A stretch of 64,000 bases of DNA from Vibrio natriegens NBRC 15636 = ATCC 14048 = DSM 759 (GTDB taxonomy: Bacteria; Pseudomonadota; Gammaproteobacteria; Enterobacterales; Vibrionaceae): assembly GCF_035621455.1 (NCBI RefSeq), contig NZ_CP141823.1:868001-932000 (forward strand), in the 5' to 3' direction. This document shows positions 8,375 to 17,234 of the stretch, piece after piece. The notes below the pieces were generated by a model that saw only the letters and a program-made list of their open reading frames with translations, ran no database searches and was not told the DNA's origin. The translations under genes and the position numbers were made by a program. Every line of letters begins with the position of its first letter. Within the stretch, counting starts at the first letter, position 1.

Positions 8375-9204
8375 TGCGTTCTATTATGACGATGTTAAAT
8401 AAAGAATGGCTAGAAAACCCACTCGTGTCTCGGGTGCCATTTTTTATGTTTGTCTGTGGGACCTTGTTGTTTATCGGTTTAATGAGCAACTCGAACCTTC
8501 AGCAAAATTTCTTCTTCCAAATGAGTGTCGGCGGTGATGCCAACGGTATCCAAAAACAACTAGGGGAAGAGTTAAGTTCTCTCATTGCGGGAGGTGCAGG
8601 CTTACTTTCCATTCTACTCGGTACCCAATATTTTCCAAGAACGCTACGCAAAGAGCGTTCAGAAGGCAGTATCATGTTCTGGCGAAGTATGCCGATCAGC
8701 GATGTTCAGACGCACGTCGTCAAGCTCGTCTTTGGACTGTTAGTGATACCTTTAGTGTGTTCTGCCTTGGTGATCATTGCCGATTTTATGTTGTGGTCAC
8801 TCAACGTATCCACCAATCATCAAATCGGTTTCTTGTATCGCTACTCATCAGTAGGCTATGTCTTACTGCATTGGAGTGAGTTTCTGTTAAGGATGGGGTT
8901 GGCTGGTTTTCTGCTGCTACCTTTGGCTTTAACCACCATGGTTATCTCACAGAAAGTAAACTCACCGCTGGTGATCTTATTTATCGCCATTTATGCGCTG
9001 CGCTGGATGCCGATCGCTTTGTTTGGTTATTACGGAGTGGATCAGTTCTTTTCTGAGATATTCACCCTGCCTTTCCACGCGATCATCGCGCCAAATCCAC
9101 TGGATGCAGTAGCTGAAGTTGGAAAAACTAATCTCGGAATTTATGTCTTTATTGGCTTATTAGCCTGGGCAGCATGCCTGAGAGTCAGCCGAACCATTCA
9201 ATAA
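8374..9204 (+). CDS. ABC transporter permease (ABC-2 type)
   Basis: A 276-residue inner-membrane protein with about six hydrophobic segments. It begins with a cytoplasmic amphipathic stretch (MTMLNKEWLENPLVSR), then a first helix at about residues 20-38. The sequence GSIMFWRSMPISD between helices is the usual conserved loop of ABC-2 permeases. Its ATG overlaps the last base of the ATPase stop. With that ATPase it should form an exporter, and the substrate cannot be read from sequence. Confidence 0.85.
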   Translation: MRSIMTMLNKEWLENPLVSRVPFFMFVCGTLLFIGLMSNSNLQQNFFFQMSVGGDANGIQKQLGEELSSLIAGGAGLLSILLGTQYFPRTLRKERSEGSIMFWRSMPISDVQTHVVKLVFGLLVIPLVCSALVIIADFMLWSLNVSTNHQIGFLYRYSSVGYVLLHWSEFLLRMGLAGFLLLPLALTTMVISQKVNSPLVILFIAIYALRWMPIALFGYYGVDQFFSEIFTLPFHAIIAPNPLDAVAEVGKTNLGIYVFIGLLAWAACLRVSRTIQ

Positions 9205-9234
9205 CGGTCGAAGTTCAACGCTGAACTCAAAAAC

Positions 9235-9272
9235 AAAAAATGGTCACAACTTTCGTTGTGACCATTTTTTTC
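9235..9272. terminator. Bidirectional terminator between the ABC operon and gltS
   Basis: The stem AAAATGGTCACAAC / GTTGTGACCATTTT has A and T runs on the two sides and separates convergent genes. Confidence 0.9.
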
Positions 9273-9286
9273 ACTTCTCTTTTCTC

Positions 9287-10513
9287 TTAGCCAAGAAACG
9301 AGATATATCCTTGCAGGATGACTAAGTTGACGATATCGATAAAGAAAGCCCCCACAATCGGCACGACCATAAATGCCTGAGGTGACGGACCATAACGGTT
9401 AACGATAGAGCCCATATTCATGACCGCTGTTGGCGTGGCACCCAAGCCAAAACCACAGTGTCCACCAGCAATGACGGCAGCATCGTAATTACGCCCCATG
9501 ACTTTAAACGTCACATAGTAGGTAAAGATTGCCAGTACCGCAGACTGCACAGCCAAAATCACCAAAAATGGAATCGCCAAATCGAAGATATTCCACAGTT
9601 TCAGACTCATTAATGCCATCGCCAGGAACAGGGATAGCGACACCGTTCCGAGCATATCGACCGTTTCTGCATCCAACTTGCGAATTTTGGTCACTTCAAG
9701 GAAGTTGGTCACAATCACGCCAATAAACAGGGCATACACAAAATCAGGAATCATCAGCCACGAGATTTCAAACGTACTTACCCATTGCTCTAAGTATTTA
9801 GCGCCAGTGACACAAATCAGTAAAAAGAACAGCTTCTCAACCACTTTTTTAGCGGTCACTTTGTCTTCTTCGTACTCGTTGTAGGTGACTAATTCTGGGA
9901 ATTTTTCATGTGTTTTTGCGCTGCGACCATATTCTGACTCAATACCATGCTTATCCACCAAACGCTCAGCCATCGGACTGCCGATAATACCGCCGATGAT
10001 CAAACCAAATGTGGCCGACGCCATCGCGATTTCCAAAACGTTATTTAATCCATATACGTCCTGAAAAGTTTGAGACCATGCTGCGCCGGTTCCATGTCCG
10101 CCAGAAAGCGTGATAGAGCCAGCAATCAGCCCCATTAGTGGATCTAAGCCCAGTGCTGCTGCGAGTGAGACGCCCACACCATTTTGGATGATGATGTAGA
10201 ATGAAGCCACAGCCAGGAAGATGAAAACCTTAGCGCCACCTTTCATCAGTTGGGTGTAATTTGCCGCTAAGCCGACGGTTGAAAAAAACATCAGCATAAA
10301 CGTATTTTGTAATGGAAGATCGAACTCTAAATCGATGCCGTAGAAATGAAGTGTCGTAAGAATGCAGGCTACGATAAGACCGCCTACAATCGGCTCCGGT
10401 ATGTTGAACTTACTTAAAACTGGCAATCTGGCATTCACGAAATGCCCTAGAAATAGCACACTGATCGCAACCATGAAGGACTCCAGAGCCCCGATAGATA
10501 TTATATGATTCAT
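9287..10513 (-). CDS. gltS: Sodium/glutamate symporter
   Basis: A 408-residue membrane protein with about ten helices. Glycine- and serine-rich re-entrant loop signatures are clear: SGGHGTGAAWS in the first half and GGHCGFGLGATPTAVMNMG in the second, the inverted-repeat pore loops of GltS. The start is the ATG preceded by AAGAGGTGAT; a nine-residue upstream extension would contain that ribosome site. It imports L-glutamate with sodium. It is monocistronic and ends at the shared terminator. Confidence 0.95.
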   Translation of the reverse strand: MNHIISIGALESFMVAISVLFLGHFVNARLPVLSKFNIPEPIVGGLIVACILTTLHFYGIDLEFDLPLQNTFMLMFFSTVGLAANYTQLMKGGAKVFIFLAVASFYIIIQNGVGVSLAAALGLDPLMGLIAGSITLSGGHGTGAAWSQTFQDVYGLNNVLEIAMASATFGLIIGGIIGSPMAERLVDKHGIESEYGRSAKTHEKFPELVTYNEYEEDKVTAKKVVEKLFFLLICVTGAKYLEQWVSTFEISWLMIPDFVYALFIGVIVTNFLEVTKIRKLDAETVDMLGTVSLSLFLAMALMSLKLWNIFDLAIPFLVILAVQSAVLAIFTYYVTFKVMGRNYDAAVIAGGHCGFGLGATPTAVMNMGSIVNRYGPSPQAFMVVPIVGAFFIDIVNLVILQGYISFLG

Positions 10514-10981
10514 ATCACCTCTTATTGTTGTCCTCTTCATCCTCCATAATGATTGAGTGTTAATTTAACCGTATTCCAATAGCAAATATTCTCACTGATG
10601 TGTTCAAAAATATTCTAAAGATCATGCAAATGCGCGATAGACTCTATGAGAGCGCATTAAAATGTAAGCAGAAGGGGGACTTGTTATCGAGTAGTTTACT
10701 TACTCTGACTCATGGATATTTAAATGAGCCGAATCCAGAGAAACTCTCAAGCAACAACAAAAATGTTCGCTATAACGGAGACAGATTATAGCATATCAGC
10801 AAAAACTGTCTTTATTTCAATAACATTCATGTACCCTATGATTTACAACCAAACCTATTCACCATGCACGATTGCTCTATCGAAAATATAAAATGGAATA
10901 GGCTAGAATCAACATCGCTGACACAACGTATAAAAAAGTGTAGTCAAAACGGTATTCTAAGCAGAAACGTAAGGAGCAGCT
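10514..10981. other. Intergenic region with one doubtful small ORF
   Basis: Between gltS and the DCC-family gene. A plus-strand ORF (ATG at 10624 or 10630, stop at 10791) would encode a roughly 52-55-residue helical peptide including MRDRLYESALKCKQKGDLLS. Its ribosome site is weak and I give it about one chance in four. The rest is AT-rich promoter sequence for the two divergent genes, with AAGGAGCAGCT just before the next ATG. Confidence 0.4.
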
Positions 10982-11368
10982 ATGGCAAAACTCACCATAT
11001 TTTATGATGGTACCTGTCCGCTTTGTGCCAAAGAGATGAGAGCGTTGACCAAGCGCGATACGCATCAACATATCCGTATCGTCGATATTTATAGTGAAGC
11101 ATTCTCTGCTTACCCACAAATCGATGTCGCCAAAGCAAATACCATACTCCACGCTTTGGACGACTGCGGTAATTTACTGCTTGGTTTGGACGTCACCTAT
11201 CGAGCCTGGCAGCTGGTAGGTAGAGGTTGGCTGTACGCACCATTACGTTGGCCCTTGATTAGACCGGTTGCCGACTGGCTGTATATAAAATTCGCCAACA
11301 ACCGATACCGCATCTCTTACTGGCTCACGGGCACATCGCGCTGTGGCACCGATCAATGCTCAAGATAA
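10982..11368 (+). CDS. DCC family thiol-disulfide oxidoreductase-like protein (DUF393)
   Basis: A 128-residue DUF393 (YuxK-type) protein. The family motif is at residues 8-18 (YDGTCPLCAKEM), a DxxCxxC arrangement resembling a thioredoxin-like active site. The conserved second block LLLGLDVTYRAWQLVG and the hydrophobic W-rich region (GWLYAPLRWPL) are present. The ribosome site AAGGAGC precedes the ATG. Members are presumed redox-active, but no substrate is established. ppiB begins 60 bp downstream on the same strand, so the two may be co-transcribed. Confidence 0.85.
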   Translation: MAKLTIFYDGTCPLCAKEMRALTKRDTHQHIRIVDIYSEAFSAYPQIDVAKANTILHALDDCGNLLLGLDVTYRAWQLVGRGWLYAPLRWPLIRPVADWLYIKFANNRYRISYWLTGTSRCGTDQCSR

Positions 11369-11428
11369 TACGAACATGTTATCGCTTGGGCTATAATGCC
11401 TGCCCCAAACACCACTAGAGAACCACTC

Positions 11429-11923
11429 ATGATCATTATGACAACCAATTTCGGTGATATAGAAATTGAACTGAATACCGAAAAAGCCCCCGTAAGCTCA
11501 AGAAACTTTAAAAGATATTGTGAAGAGGGCTTTTATAACGGTACGATTTTTCATCGTGTCATTAAGGGATTTATGATCCAAGGTGGTGGCCATACTGAAG
11601 ACATGACAGAGAAGCCCACCCGAGCACCTATTGCAAATGAAGCAAATCGCGGCTTAAAAAATACTATTGGTACTATTGCAATGGCTCGCACCGATGCACC
11701 ACATTCCGCCACGGCACAGTTTTTCATTAACTTGGAAGATAACGACTTCCTCGACCACACCGCAACGACAAATCTCGGTTGGGGCTACGCAGTATTTGGC
11801 AAAGTTTCCGCCGGTATGGATGTAGTCAATCGCATCGCAGATGTGAAGACAACCTCTAAACTCGGTCATGATGACGTTCCTTGCGATCCGATTATTATCG
11901 AGAAAGTGACCGTCAGGGACTAA
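11429..11923 (+). CDS. ppiB: Peptidyl-prolyl cis-trans isomerase B (cyclophilin)
   Basis: A 164-residue cyclophilin, the exact length of E. coli PpiB. An upstream in-frame start adds 11 residues with no family match. Cyclophilin signatures are FHRVIKGFMIQGGG (catalytic Arg), GTIAMARTDAPHSATAQFFI and VFGKVSAGMDVV. It lacks a signal peptide, so it is the cytoplasmic isomerase that assists proline-limited protein folding. A chromosome 2 centromere motif lies 73 bp after its stop. Confidence 0.95.
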   Translation: MIIMTTNFGDIEIELNTEKAPVSSRNFKRYCEEGFYNGTIFHRVIKGFMIQGGGHTEDMTEKPTRAPIANEANRGLKNTIGTIAMARTDAPHSATAQFFINLEDNDFLDHTATTNLGWGYAVFGKVSAGMDVVNRIADVKTTSKLGHDDVPCDPIIIEKVTVRD

Positions 11924-11995
11924 ACCTCCGTGAACACTAATACGCCACAATTTCACAAAAGTTGGTATATATACTGTTAATGGATTAAGAGCGTA

Positions 11996-12010
11996 GTTTA
12001 CAGTGTAAAG
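11996..12010. other. parS2 centromere site 1
   Basis: Contains TTTACAGTGTAAA, an exact match to the V. cholerae parS2 consensus TTTACA-N-TGTAAA bound by ParB2. It lies between convergent genes, the leftmost of seven copies in the window. Confidence 0.85.
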
Positions 12011-12035
12011 AACAAAGCGCCTTGCAAAGTCACGG

Positions 12036-12827
12036 TCACATACCTTTGAATAAACTTTGTGAGGCTCGACTTACCGCCAATTTCGTATCACCAATATGGA
12101 CAAGCATTCGTCCTGAAAAGTCTTTGTTAACTTTATTGATTTTACAAACCTGAACGACAGTTGAACGGTGAACTTGCCAAAACTGGTCAGGATTAAGTTG
12201 TTGGATCAGTTCTTTTAACGATGTTCGAATCAGGTATTCCACAACCCTCCCCTGCCCTTGCTGTGCATAGACCGAGACGTACTTCTCTTCTGCCTTGAAA
12301 TAGAGCACATCAGAGGTAGCGATCAAATGAATGTCTTCCCCCTGAGTGGCTTTAATCCATTGCAGATATTGGGGGGTTTGGGGCGCTGACATTTGCTGAA
12401 GCTGCGCTAACAAGCTATTCATCTGCATGTTGCCGTTGTCTTGCACGCGATTAGCAAGGCGCGCTTGAACACGTTCACAAGTGGTTTGCAGCCGATCATC
12501 CGAGATAGGTTTGAGTAGGTAATCTGCCGCATTTTGTTCAAACGCTTTAATCGCGTAATCGTCGTATGCGGTAACAAAAATAATCAAAGGTGGATTCACC
12601 ATACGATTAATTTTTCGCGCTAAACTCACCCCGTCTAAAACGGGCATGCGAATATCAAGAAAGGCGATGTCGGGTTGGTTATTTTGAATGGAACTCCAAG
12701 CCTGCTCACCGTCCGCGACTTTTGCGACCACTTCCAGTTCTGGCCATACTTCAGCCAGGCTTTTGTCCAAATGATGCCTCAGCAACGGCTCATCGTCGGC
12801 AATAATTGCAGTGATTCCAGTCTTCAT
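12036..12827 (-). CDS. LytTR family response regulator
   Basis: A 263-residue regulator. The receiver domain (residues 5-120) has the acidic pair IIADDEP, phospho-acceptor Asp in IAFLDIRMPVLDG, and the KPI lysine. The LytTR DNA-binding domain occupies about 160-263 (VLYFKAEEKYVSVY; FWQVHRSTVVQV). The start gives MKTGITAIIADDEP; an 11-residue upstream alternative overlaps the kinase gene. It follows the sensor kinase directly and is the last gene of the envelope-transport operon. LytTR proteins usually bind pairs of direct repeats in promoters. Confidence 0.9.
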   Translation of the reverse strand: MKTGITAIIADDEPLLRHHLDKSLAEVWPELEVVAKVADGEQAWSSIQNNQPDIAFLDIRMPVLDGVSLARKINRMVNPPLIIFVTAYDDYAIKAFEQNAADYLLKPISDDRLQTTCERVQARLANRVQDNGNMQMNSLLAQLQQMSAPQTPQYLQWIKATQGEDIHLIATSDVLYFKAEEKYVSVYAQQGQGRVVEYLIRTSLKELIQQLNPDQFWQVHRSTVVQVCKINKVNKDFSGRMLVHIGDTKLAVSRASQSLFKGM

Positions 12828-12849
12828 TTCCCCATATCCTTGTTTATGA

Positions 12850-13872
12850 TTACCACTCAATTGGCCAGCTTAAACGGACACTGACACCACCCTCGGCAAG
12901 CTCACTGATTAACACCTGCCCTTCTCCGGAAAATAGAGCATCAATTCGCTGCTTTAAGTTGCTAAGCCCAATCCCCGATCCACAATGTTGACTGACGTGA
13001 TTCAGCCCGACACCCGAGTCTCGGACTTCAATTTCAAGTAACCGGTTGTCACGTTTGATCCGCAGACTCACTTCTCCCCCTTCTCGCTTCGGTTCAATGC
13101 CGTGAATAATGGCGTTTTCAACCAGCGGTTGTAGCATCATTGGTGGCAGCTCGAGTTGCCCAGTTCCTTCCTCTACTTCAATGGAGTATCGCAAGCGATC
13201 ACCTAAGCGAATTTGTTGGATCGCGAGATACGCCTCAATCAATGCGGTTTCATTGTCGATGGTCGTTTTTTGTTCACGTGAGCTTTTTAATGTTGCACGC
13301 AATAATGCGGTGAGCTGATCAAGCATCTTTCTGGCTTTATCCACGTCTTGTGACATTAGCGCACTGATGTTCGCCAATGTATTAAACAAAAAATGCGGCT
13401 CAATTTGGCTTTGCATCTGTTTCAATTGACTGAGTAATAAGGCGCGCTCTTTTTCCGCTTTCTCGAGCTTGATGGTTTCCAATTCACGCTGTGCGATGGC
13501 TTGCTTCTCTCGCGAGTGAAAATAGAAAAAACACATGGCACTGAACAACAATCCCATCAAACCGATGGGCAACATGCCAGAGATCCCGAAGTATTCGCCA
13601 AGCCAAAACTGCGCATTTACCACCCCAAACAGCAAACATGCGGTGAGAGAAATGGTAATTTCCATTACACGCGGGATGGTGGGAAAGAGTTTGTCGATCA
13701 ACCACGAGAAAAAAATGGCCGAGTAGCCAAAGCCAAAACTGACCAGTAAATGAATATATAACGGGCCGCCCCATACAAAGAGCGTCATTACAGCAATAAA
13801 TAGGCAGAATAAAGAGGTCTCCACCAAACTTCTTCGCCATCCACCTTCTTTCATTGACTTCCCTGAGAACAT
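12850..13872 (-). CDS. LytS/YehU-type sensor histidine kinase
   Basis: A 340-residue membrane kinase. About four hydrophobic helices fill the first 130 residues. A coiled-coil linker follows (KAEKERALLLSQLKQMQ), then the His_kinase block with phospho-acceptor His in QIEPHFLFNTLANISALM. The ATPase motifs are VENAIIHG (N box) and GIGLSNLKQRIDALF (G box). The ATG used follows the barrel gene's stop with no gap and has AAGGGAAA upstream. A second ATG 18 bp later (AGGGAAG before it) is possible. It has no periplasmic domain, so the signal is probably sensed in the membrane. Confidence 0.9.
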   Translation of the reverse strand: MFSGKSMKEGGWRRSLVETSLFCLFIAVMTLFVWGGPLYIHLLVSFGFGYSAIFFSWLIDKLFPTIPRVMEITISLTACLLFGVVNAQFWLGEYFGISGMLPIGLMGLLFSAMCFFYFHSREKQAIAQRELETIKLEKAEKERALLLSQLKQMQSQIEPHFLFNTLANISALMSQDVDKARKMLDQLTALLRATLKSSREQKTTIDNETALIEAYLAIQQIRLGDRLRYSIEVEEGTGQLELPPMMLQPLVENAIIHGIEPKREGGEVSLRIKRDNRLLEIEVRDSGVGLNHVSQHCGSGIGLSNLKQRIDALFSGEGQVLISELAEGGVSVRLSWPIEW

Positions 13873-15180
13873 TTAGAATTTCCCTTTTATATTAAAGACA
13901 ATCATATATTTATCATTGATCTGCGCATACGCGGATTGCTTATCTCCAGATAAAAATCGTGCAGCAGCTTCCAGTTCCACACTTTGCTCACCAGTATCAA
14001 TCCATTGGTAACTCACCCATTGAGTCACAATCGCACCGCCGTCTTGTGGAGAAATCAACACATCGAGCGTTGGTGTGACGTCACTTAACCAACCCATATT
14101 CTCTGTCATAAACGTCGCGCCACTCCATGCCGCCCAGGCTTCTATGTCCCAACTCCAATGCAGCATCACGTTATGTTGCACAATATTGGCATGCTGAAAA
14201 CCTTGCGCGTAACTGCTCGCAAGCAACCAAGTTGAGGGGAATGAAGAGAGTAAGTCACCACGGCTTATCGCCTTCTCCCATTCGCTCGTTGACCAGGCAC
14301 GGCTGTCATACCAATATTCTGCGATTACGTTATGCCCAGCTTGGTTAGCCCAGTTAAGTCCAACCAAAGCTTGAAATGCACTGCCTTGGTTATCAACAGA
14401 CACAGGCTGTTCAAGCTGATCAGAAATCTCATAACTGACACTCTGCTTTTGCCACAGAAGAGAACTGTGCATGGCAATCGACTCGTCCCAAACGGTAATC
14501 ACGCTGGCGCCAAGTAAGCCGCGGCGAACATCATCGTAATAACCAATCCATTGGAATTCTGTGTCATCCACCAGCATATAACGACGTACACCAACACCTT
14601 GCTGCTCGGTCGCTTGATCCAATGCACTTTGATCTTGTTGCCCCCAACTTGAGTCTGTGGCAATCAAAGTCCATTCACCAGCTAAATCGTAATGAGAAAC
14701 AGAAAAAACGCCCGCCCCTTCTTCTGCCACTAAACCAACTGGATTTTGTCGGTAGGGTTTGAACAAATCCAAGACACGGTAGCCATACCCCACGCCCCAA
14801 TCGACACGTAATTTACCCACACTGATATCGAGAATAGCATCACCGATTTGCCATTCGTCCTGCCAGACAAGTTCTCGTATTAAGAGTTGGTTGTCTGATT
14901 CGCTCCCCCATCCTTTTCGGTCATGTTGATTCAGATACAAGCCTTGGCTAAAGAACGTAAATAAGCCACTGATGTTTTGGTAGTTCATTTGCACATCAAG
15001 CAGCGCATTGAGCGAGTCACAAGAGTCTCCTTGCGCTGGAATGAAATGAGTATCGCGTTGCTTAACGGTCTCGTAGCTCAACGCCCAATCCCATTCGAGA
15101 CTCAGTTCGTTACCCGCCAATACAGGGGAAGCGAAAGCTCCCATCAAAAGACTTACGATATAAGCAGTACAAAATCGCAT
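13873..15180 (-). CDS. Predicted outer-membrane beta-barrel protein of the transport operon
   Basis: A 435-residue protein with a clear signal peptide (MRFCTAYIVSLLMGAFASPVLA). The mature part has the alternating hydrophobic/polar pattern and aromatic-rich strands of an outer-membrane barrel (for example QNISGLFTFFSQGLYLNQ and NVIAEYWYDSRAW). It resembles DUF1302-type proteins that accompany LolA-like carriers, but I cannot assign a family firmly. The last residues (MIVFNIKGKF) end in Phe, the typical C-terminal barrel signal. It lies between the LolA-like carrier and the kinase gene. Confidence 0.7.
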   Translation of the reverse strand: MRFCTAYIVSLLMGAFASPVLAGNELSLEWDWALSYETVKQRDTHFIPAQGDSCDSLNALLDVQMNYQNISGLFTFFSQGLYLNQHDRKGWGSESDNQLLIRELVWQDEWQIGDAILDISVGKLRVDWGVGYGYRVLDLFKPYRQNPVGLVAEEGAGVFSVSHYDLAGEWTLIATDSSWGQQDQSALDQATEQQGVGVRRYMLVDDTEFQWIGYYDDVRRGLLGASVITVWDESIAMHSSLLWQKQSVSYEISDQLEQPVSVDNQGSAFQALVGLNWANQAGHNVIAEYWYDSRAWSTSEWEKAISRGDLLSSFPSTWLLASSYAQGFQHANIVQHNVMLHWSWDIEAWAAWSGATFMTENMGWLSDVTPTLDVLISPQDGGAIVTQWVSYQWIDTGEQSVELEAAARFLSGDKQSAYAQINDKYMIVFNIKGKF

Positions 15181-15199
15181 ATTGGTCCCCTACCGCAGC

Positions 15200-15973
15200 C
15201 TACAATTGCGAGGTGTTCGCTTTTGGCAAATAGCTGGGATTGTAGAACTTGTCGTCCAGTTGCCATGGCAAGATCGCCTGATACTCGATCACCGTTTTTT
15301 TGCTTGGCTGGATGCTGTCCAACAAGGTCATCTCACTGACGTAATCTCGCGTCTCTTTCGTTGCTCGGCGGTAGTGCGCTTGCTTAGCGAGTTTGCCTGA
15401 ACGTAGATAAAGATCAGCTTTGATTGGAAACGCATCCTGCTTTGCCAGCCATAGATCGATTTTCTGATAACTCGCGCCTGCAGTTTTAGCGGTCAGGACA
15501 AGATGGTAAGTGGCAATGCTCTTGCCGCTCACTGAGGTGGTTTCTGTCGCTTTCCACTCTCCCTGATAATCTTGGCTCCAGGTGAGTGTAGATATATCTC
15601 CGATCGATGCTTCGCCCAGTAACTTTTGCATTGGTGTAATGCGAATCGGTCGACGGCTTTTAGGCATTTGGAGCCAGTAGTTATCGCCCATCATCAGCAT
15701 TTTTTGACCAGCCTCGACTGCCGATTTAAACACCACGAGTGACTCTCGATTGGGACGAGTATAAACATGGTACAAACGGGTCTTATCCAATTCTTGATCT
15801 TGGTACAAGCGCACCAACGATACGACTTTAGATGATTGATCCTGTAAGCGGTAGCCATCGGCTTTTTTCATCAATTGCGCCACTTGCTGTGTATCCAGCG
15901 CTTGCACATTTGCGGAGACTGCGCCGCAGATTACTAACACCGCCAGTGGCATGGTTCGTTTGAAATTAAACAT
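15200..15973 (-). CDS. LolA-like outer-membrane lipoprotein-sorting family protein
   Basis: A 257-residue periplasmic protein with a signal peptide ending near ANVQA. The mature sequence follows the LolA/LppX-like fold used for binding acyl chains, with the family blocks DNYWLQMPKSRRPIRITPMQ, LLGEASIGDIS and KIDLWLAKQDAFPIKADL. Family members carry hydrophobic ligands across the periplasm. Its start overlaps the permease stop by eight bases, so the carrier and the ABC transporter are translationally coupled. This suggests it receives the transporter's cargo. The cargo is unknown. Confidence 0.78.
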   Translation of the reverse strand: MFNFKRTMPLAVLVICGAVSANVQALDTQQVAQLMKKADGYRLQDQSSKVVSLVRLYQDQELDKTRLYHVYTRPNRESLVVFKSAVEAGQKMLMMGDNYWLQMPKSRRPIRITPMQKLLGEASIGDISTLTWSQDYQGEWKATETTSVSGKSIATYHLVLTAKTAGASYQKIDLWLAKQDAFPIKADLYLRSGKLAKQAHYRRATKETRDYVSEMTLLDSIQPSKKTVIEYQAILPWQLDDKFYNPSYLPKANTSQL

Positions 15974-17234
15974 AAATCAGTGCCTCCGTAATAGGCTTGT
16001 TCACCCCTTTGCGTGCCGAGAAAAACGCCGCAACCAGACAAATCAGCAGTACTGCAAATCCGGCAACCGCAACGAGCTCCCAAGAGAAGTAAATAGTGAG
16101 AGGATATCCTTCTGTGCGTCCCGGCGGTGGGGGCATCTGCACGTCTACCACCATCAACAAAACCGTTACGACGGCGGTCAGCAGCGCGCCAATCAAGCTG
16201 CCAATCACGGCAAGCAACCCCGCTTCTCTTAAGAACCCGGCTATAATTTCACGCGGATAACTTCCCAGCGCAGACAACGTACCTATCTCACGCGTTCGCT
16301 CCGTGACGGACATGGTCATGGTGTTAAACAACGCGACAAACACCACCAGCGCCATGACCGCTCCCATGATGCCGAAGATCCGGTCGTACAACCCCTTCAC
16401 TTTGAGATAAAAGAACGCTCTTTCCTGCCAAGGGGTGATTTCAACCCCTTGATTACCGAAGCTTTGTTTTTGATTCGACAGAATTGTTGCCACATCTTGT
16501 CTGACCTTGTCTGTCAGATTGGTATCGAATAAGAAAACCGATAAGGTACTGACTTTGTCCGAACCGAGCAAAGACTGCGCGCTATGGATGTGTACATACA
16601 ACTGACGTTTATCCAGCTCTGGAACGCCCGTTGAATAGATGCCGCGGACTTTAAAGTCGTACGCATTGAGCGCGCCGTCCGTCGTCGTAGCCAGTAGCGT
16701 GATCCAGTCGCCTACGTTTACGTTTAGATTGCTGGCGAGATCCACACCTAACATGACTTCCGGTTCAGCTGGGTCATAACGTGAAGCGTGGATATTGGAC
16801 AGCGTCTGCCCTGCTCTCACATCCAAAAATGGCCCTTTCATATCGAACTCCCGATCATTCACACCTATACCGATGAAAATGGATGACTTACTGCCGTTGG
16901 AAACCAGCCCGTTGAACTCCACACGCGGCTGCACGCCTCGTACTTGATCAATACCGATAAGTTGCTTGGTAAAAGCATCAACATGGCTTAGACCATTGCT
17001 TAGAGGCATTTCCTCCTCTTTCGTGAAGTATCCAGGTGTTGTTAGGGTTAAATGCCCGGTATCGCGCGCGGTTGCCTCTTTTAAACTGTCATAGGTATAT
17101 AAGCCGAAACCGCCTGCACTGGTCAGGGCAAATACAGCAATGGCGATAATCAGCATCGAAAGTAGGCTACGGCGGCGGTTACGCTGTAGGTTGAGCCACG
17201 CAAGACGAACTGAATCTGGGATTAACTTGCCCAT
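15966..17234 (-). CDS. ABC transporter permease, MacB/FtsX (LolC/E-like) family
   Basis: A 422-residue permease with the type VII ABC layout: one N-terminal helix (SLLSMLIIAIAVFALTSAG), a periplasmic MacB core domain of about 220 residues, then three helices with an FtsX domain. The loop TMTMSVTERTREIGTLSALG is the mechanotransmission signature. Members drive lipoprotein release or envelope efflux by moving the periplasmic domain, not by passing substrate through the membrane. It overlaps the ATPase gene by 13 bases. Confidence 0.9.
   Translation of the reverse strand: MGKLIPDSVRLAWLNLQRNRRRSLLSMLIIAIAVFALTSAGGFGLYTYDSLKEATARDTGHLTLTTPGYFTKEEEMPLSNGLSHVDAFTKQLIGIDQVRGVQPRVEFNGLVSNGSKSSIFIGIGVNDREFDMKGPFLDVRAGQTLSNIHASRYDPAEPEVMLGVDLASNLNVNVGDWITLLATTTDGALNAYDFKVRGIYSTGVPELDKRQLYVHIHSAQSLLGSDKVSTLSVFLFDTNLTDKVRQDVATILSNQKQSFGNQGVEITPWQERAFFYLKVKGLYDRIFGIMGAVMALVVFVALFNTMTMSVTERTREIGTLSALGSYPREIIAGFLREAGLLAVIGSLIGALLTAVVTVLLMVVDVQMPPPPGRTEGYPLTIYFSWELVAVAGFAVLLICLVAAFFSARKGVNKPITEALIYV

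Noticed and set aside
10600..10791. 63-codon ORF between gltS and the DCC-family gene as a firm gene
   Set aside because: GTG start without a ribosome site; internal ATGs have only a weak one. Kept as a possibility inside the intergenic entry.
11425..11440. ATGATCATTATG at the ppiB start as an RctB site
   Set aside because: Only the 7-base core matches; the GAAAG/GGAAG flank is absent. Isolated cores are expected by chance (others at 8067, 24623, 46104, 59503).
13484..13840. 118-codon ORF inside the sensor kinase gene
   Set aside because: It is an alternate frame of the kinase's membrane region, which has full domain support.
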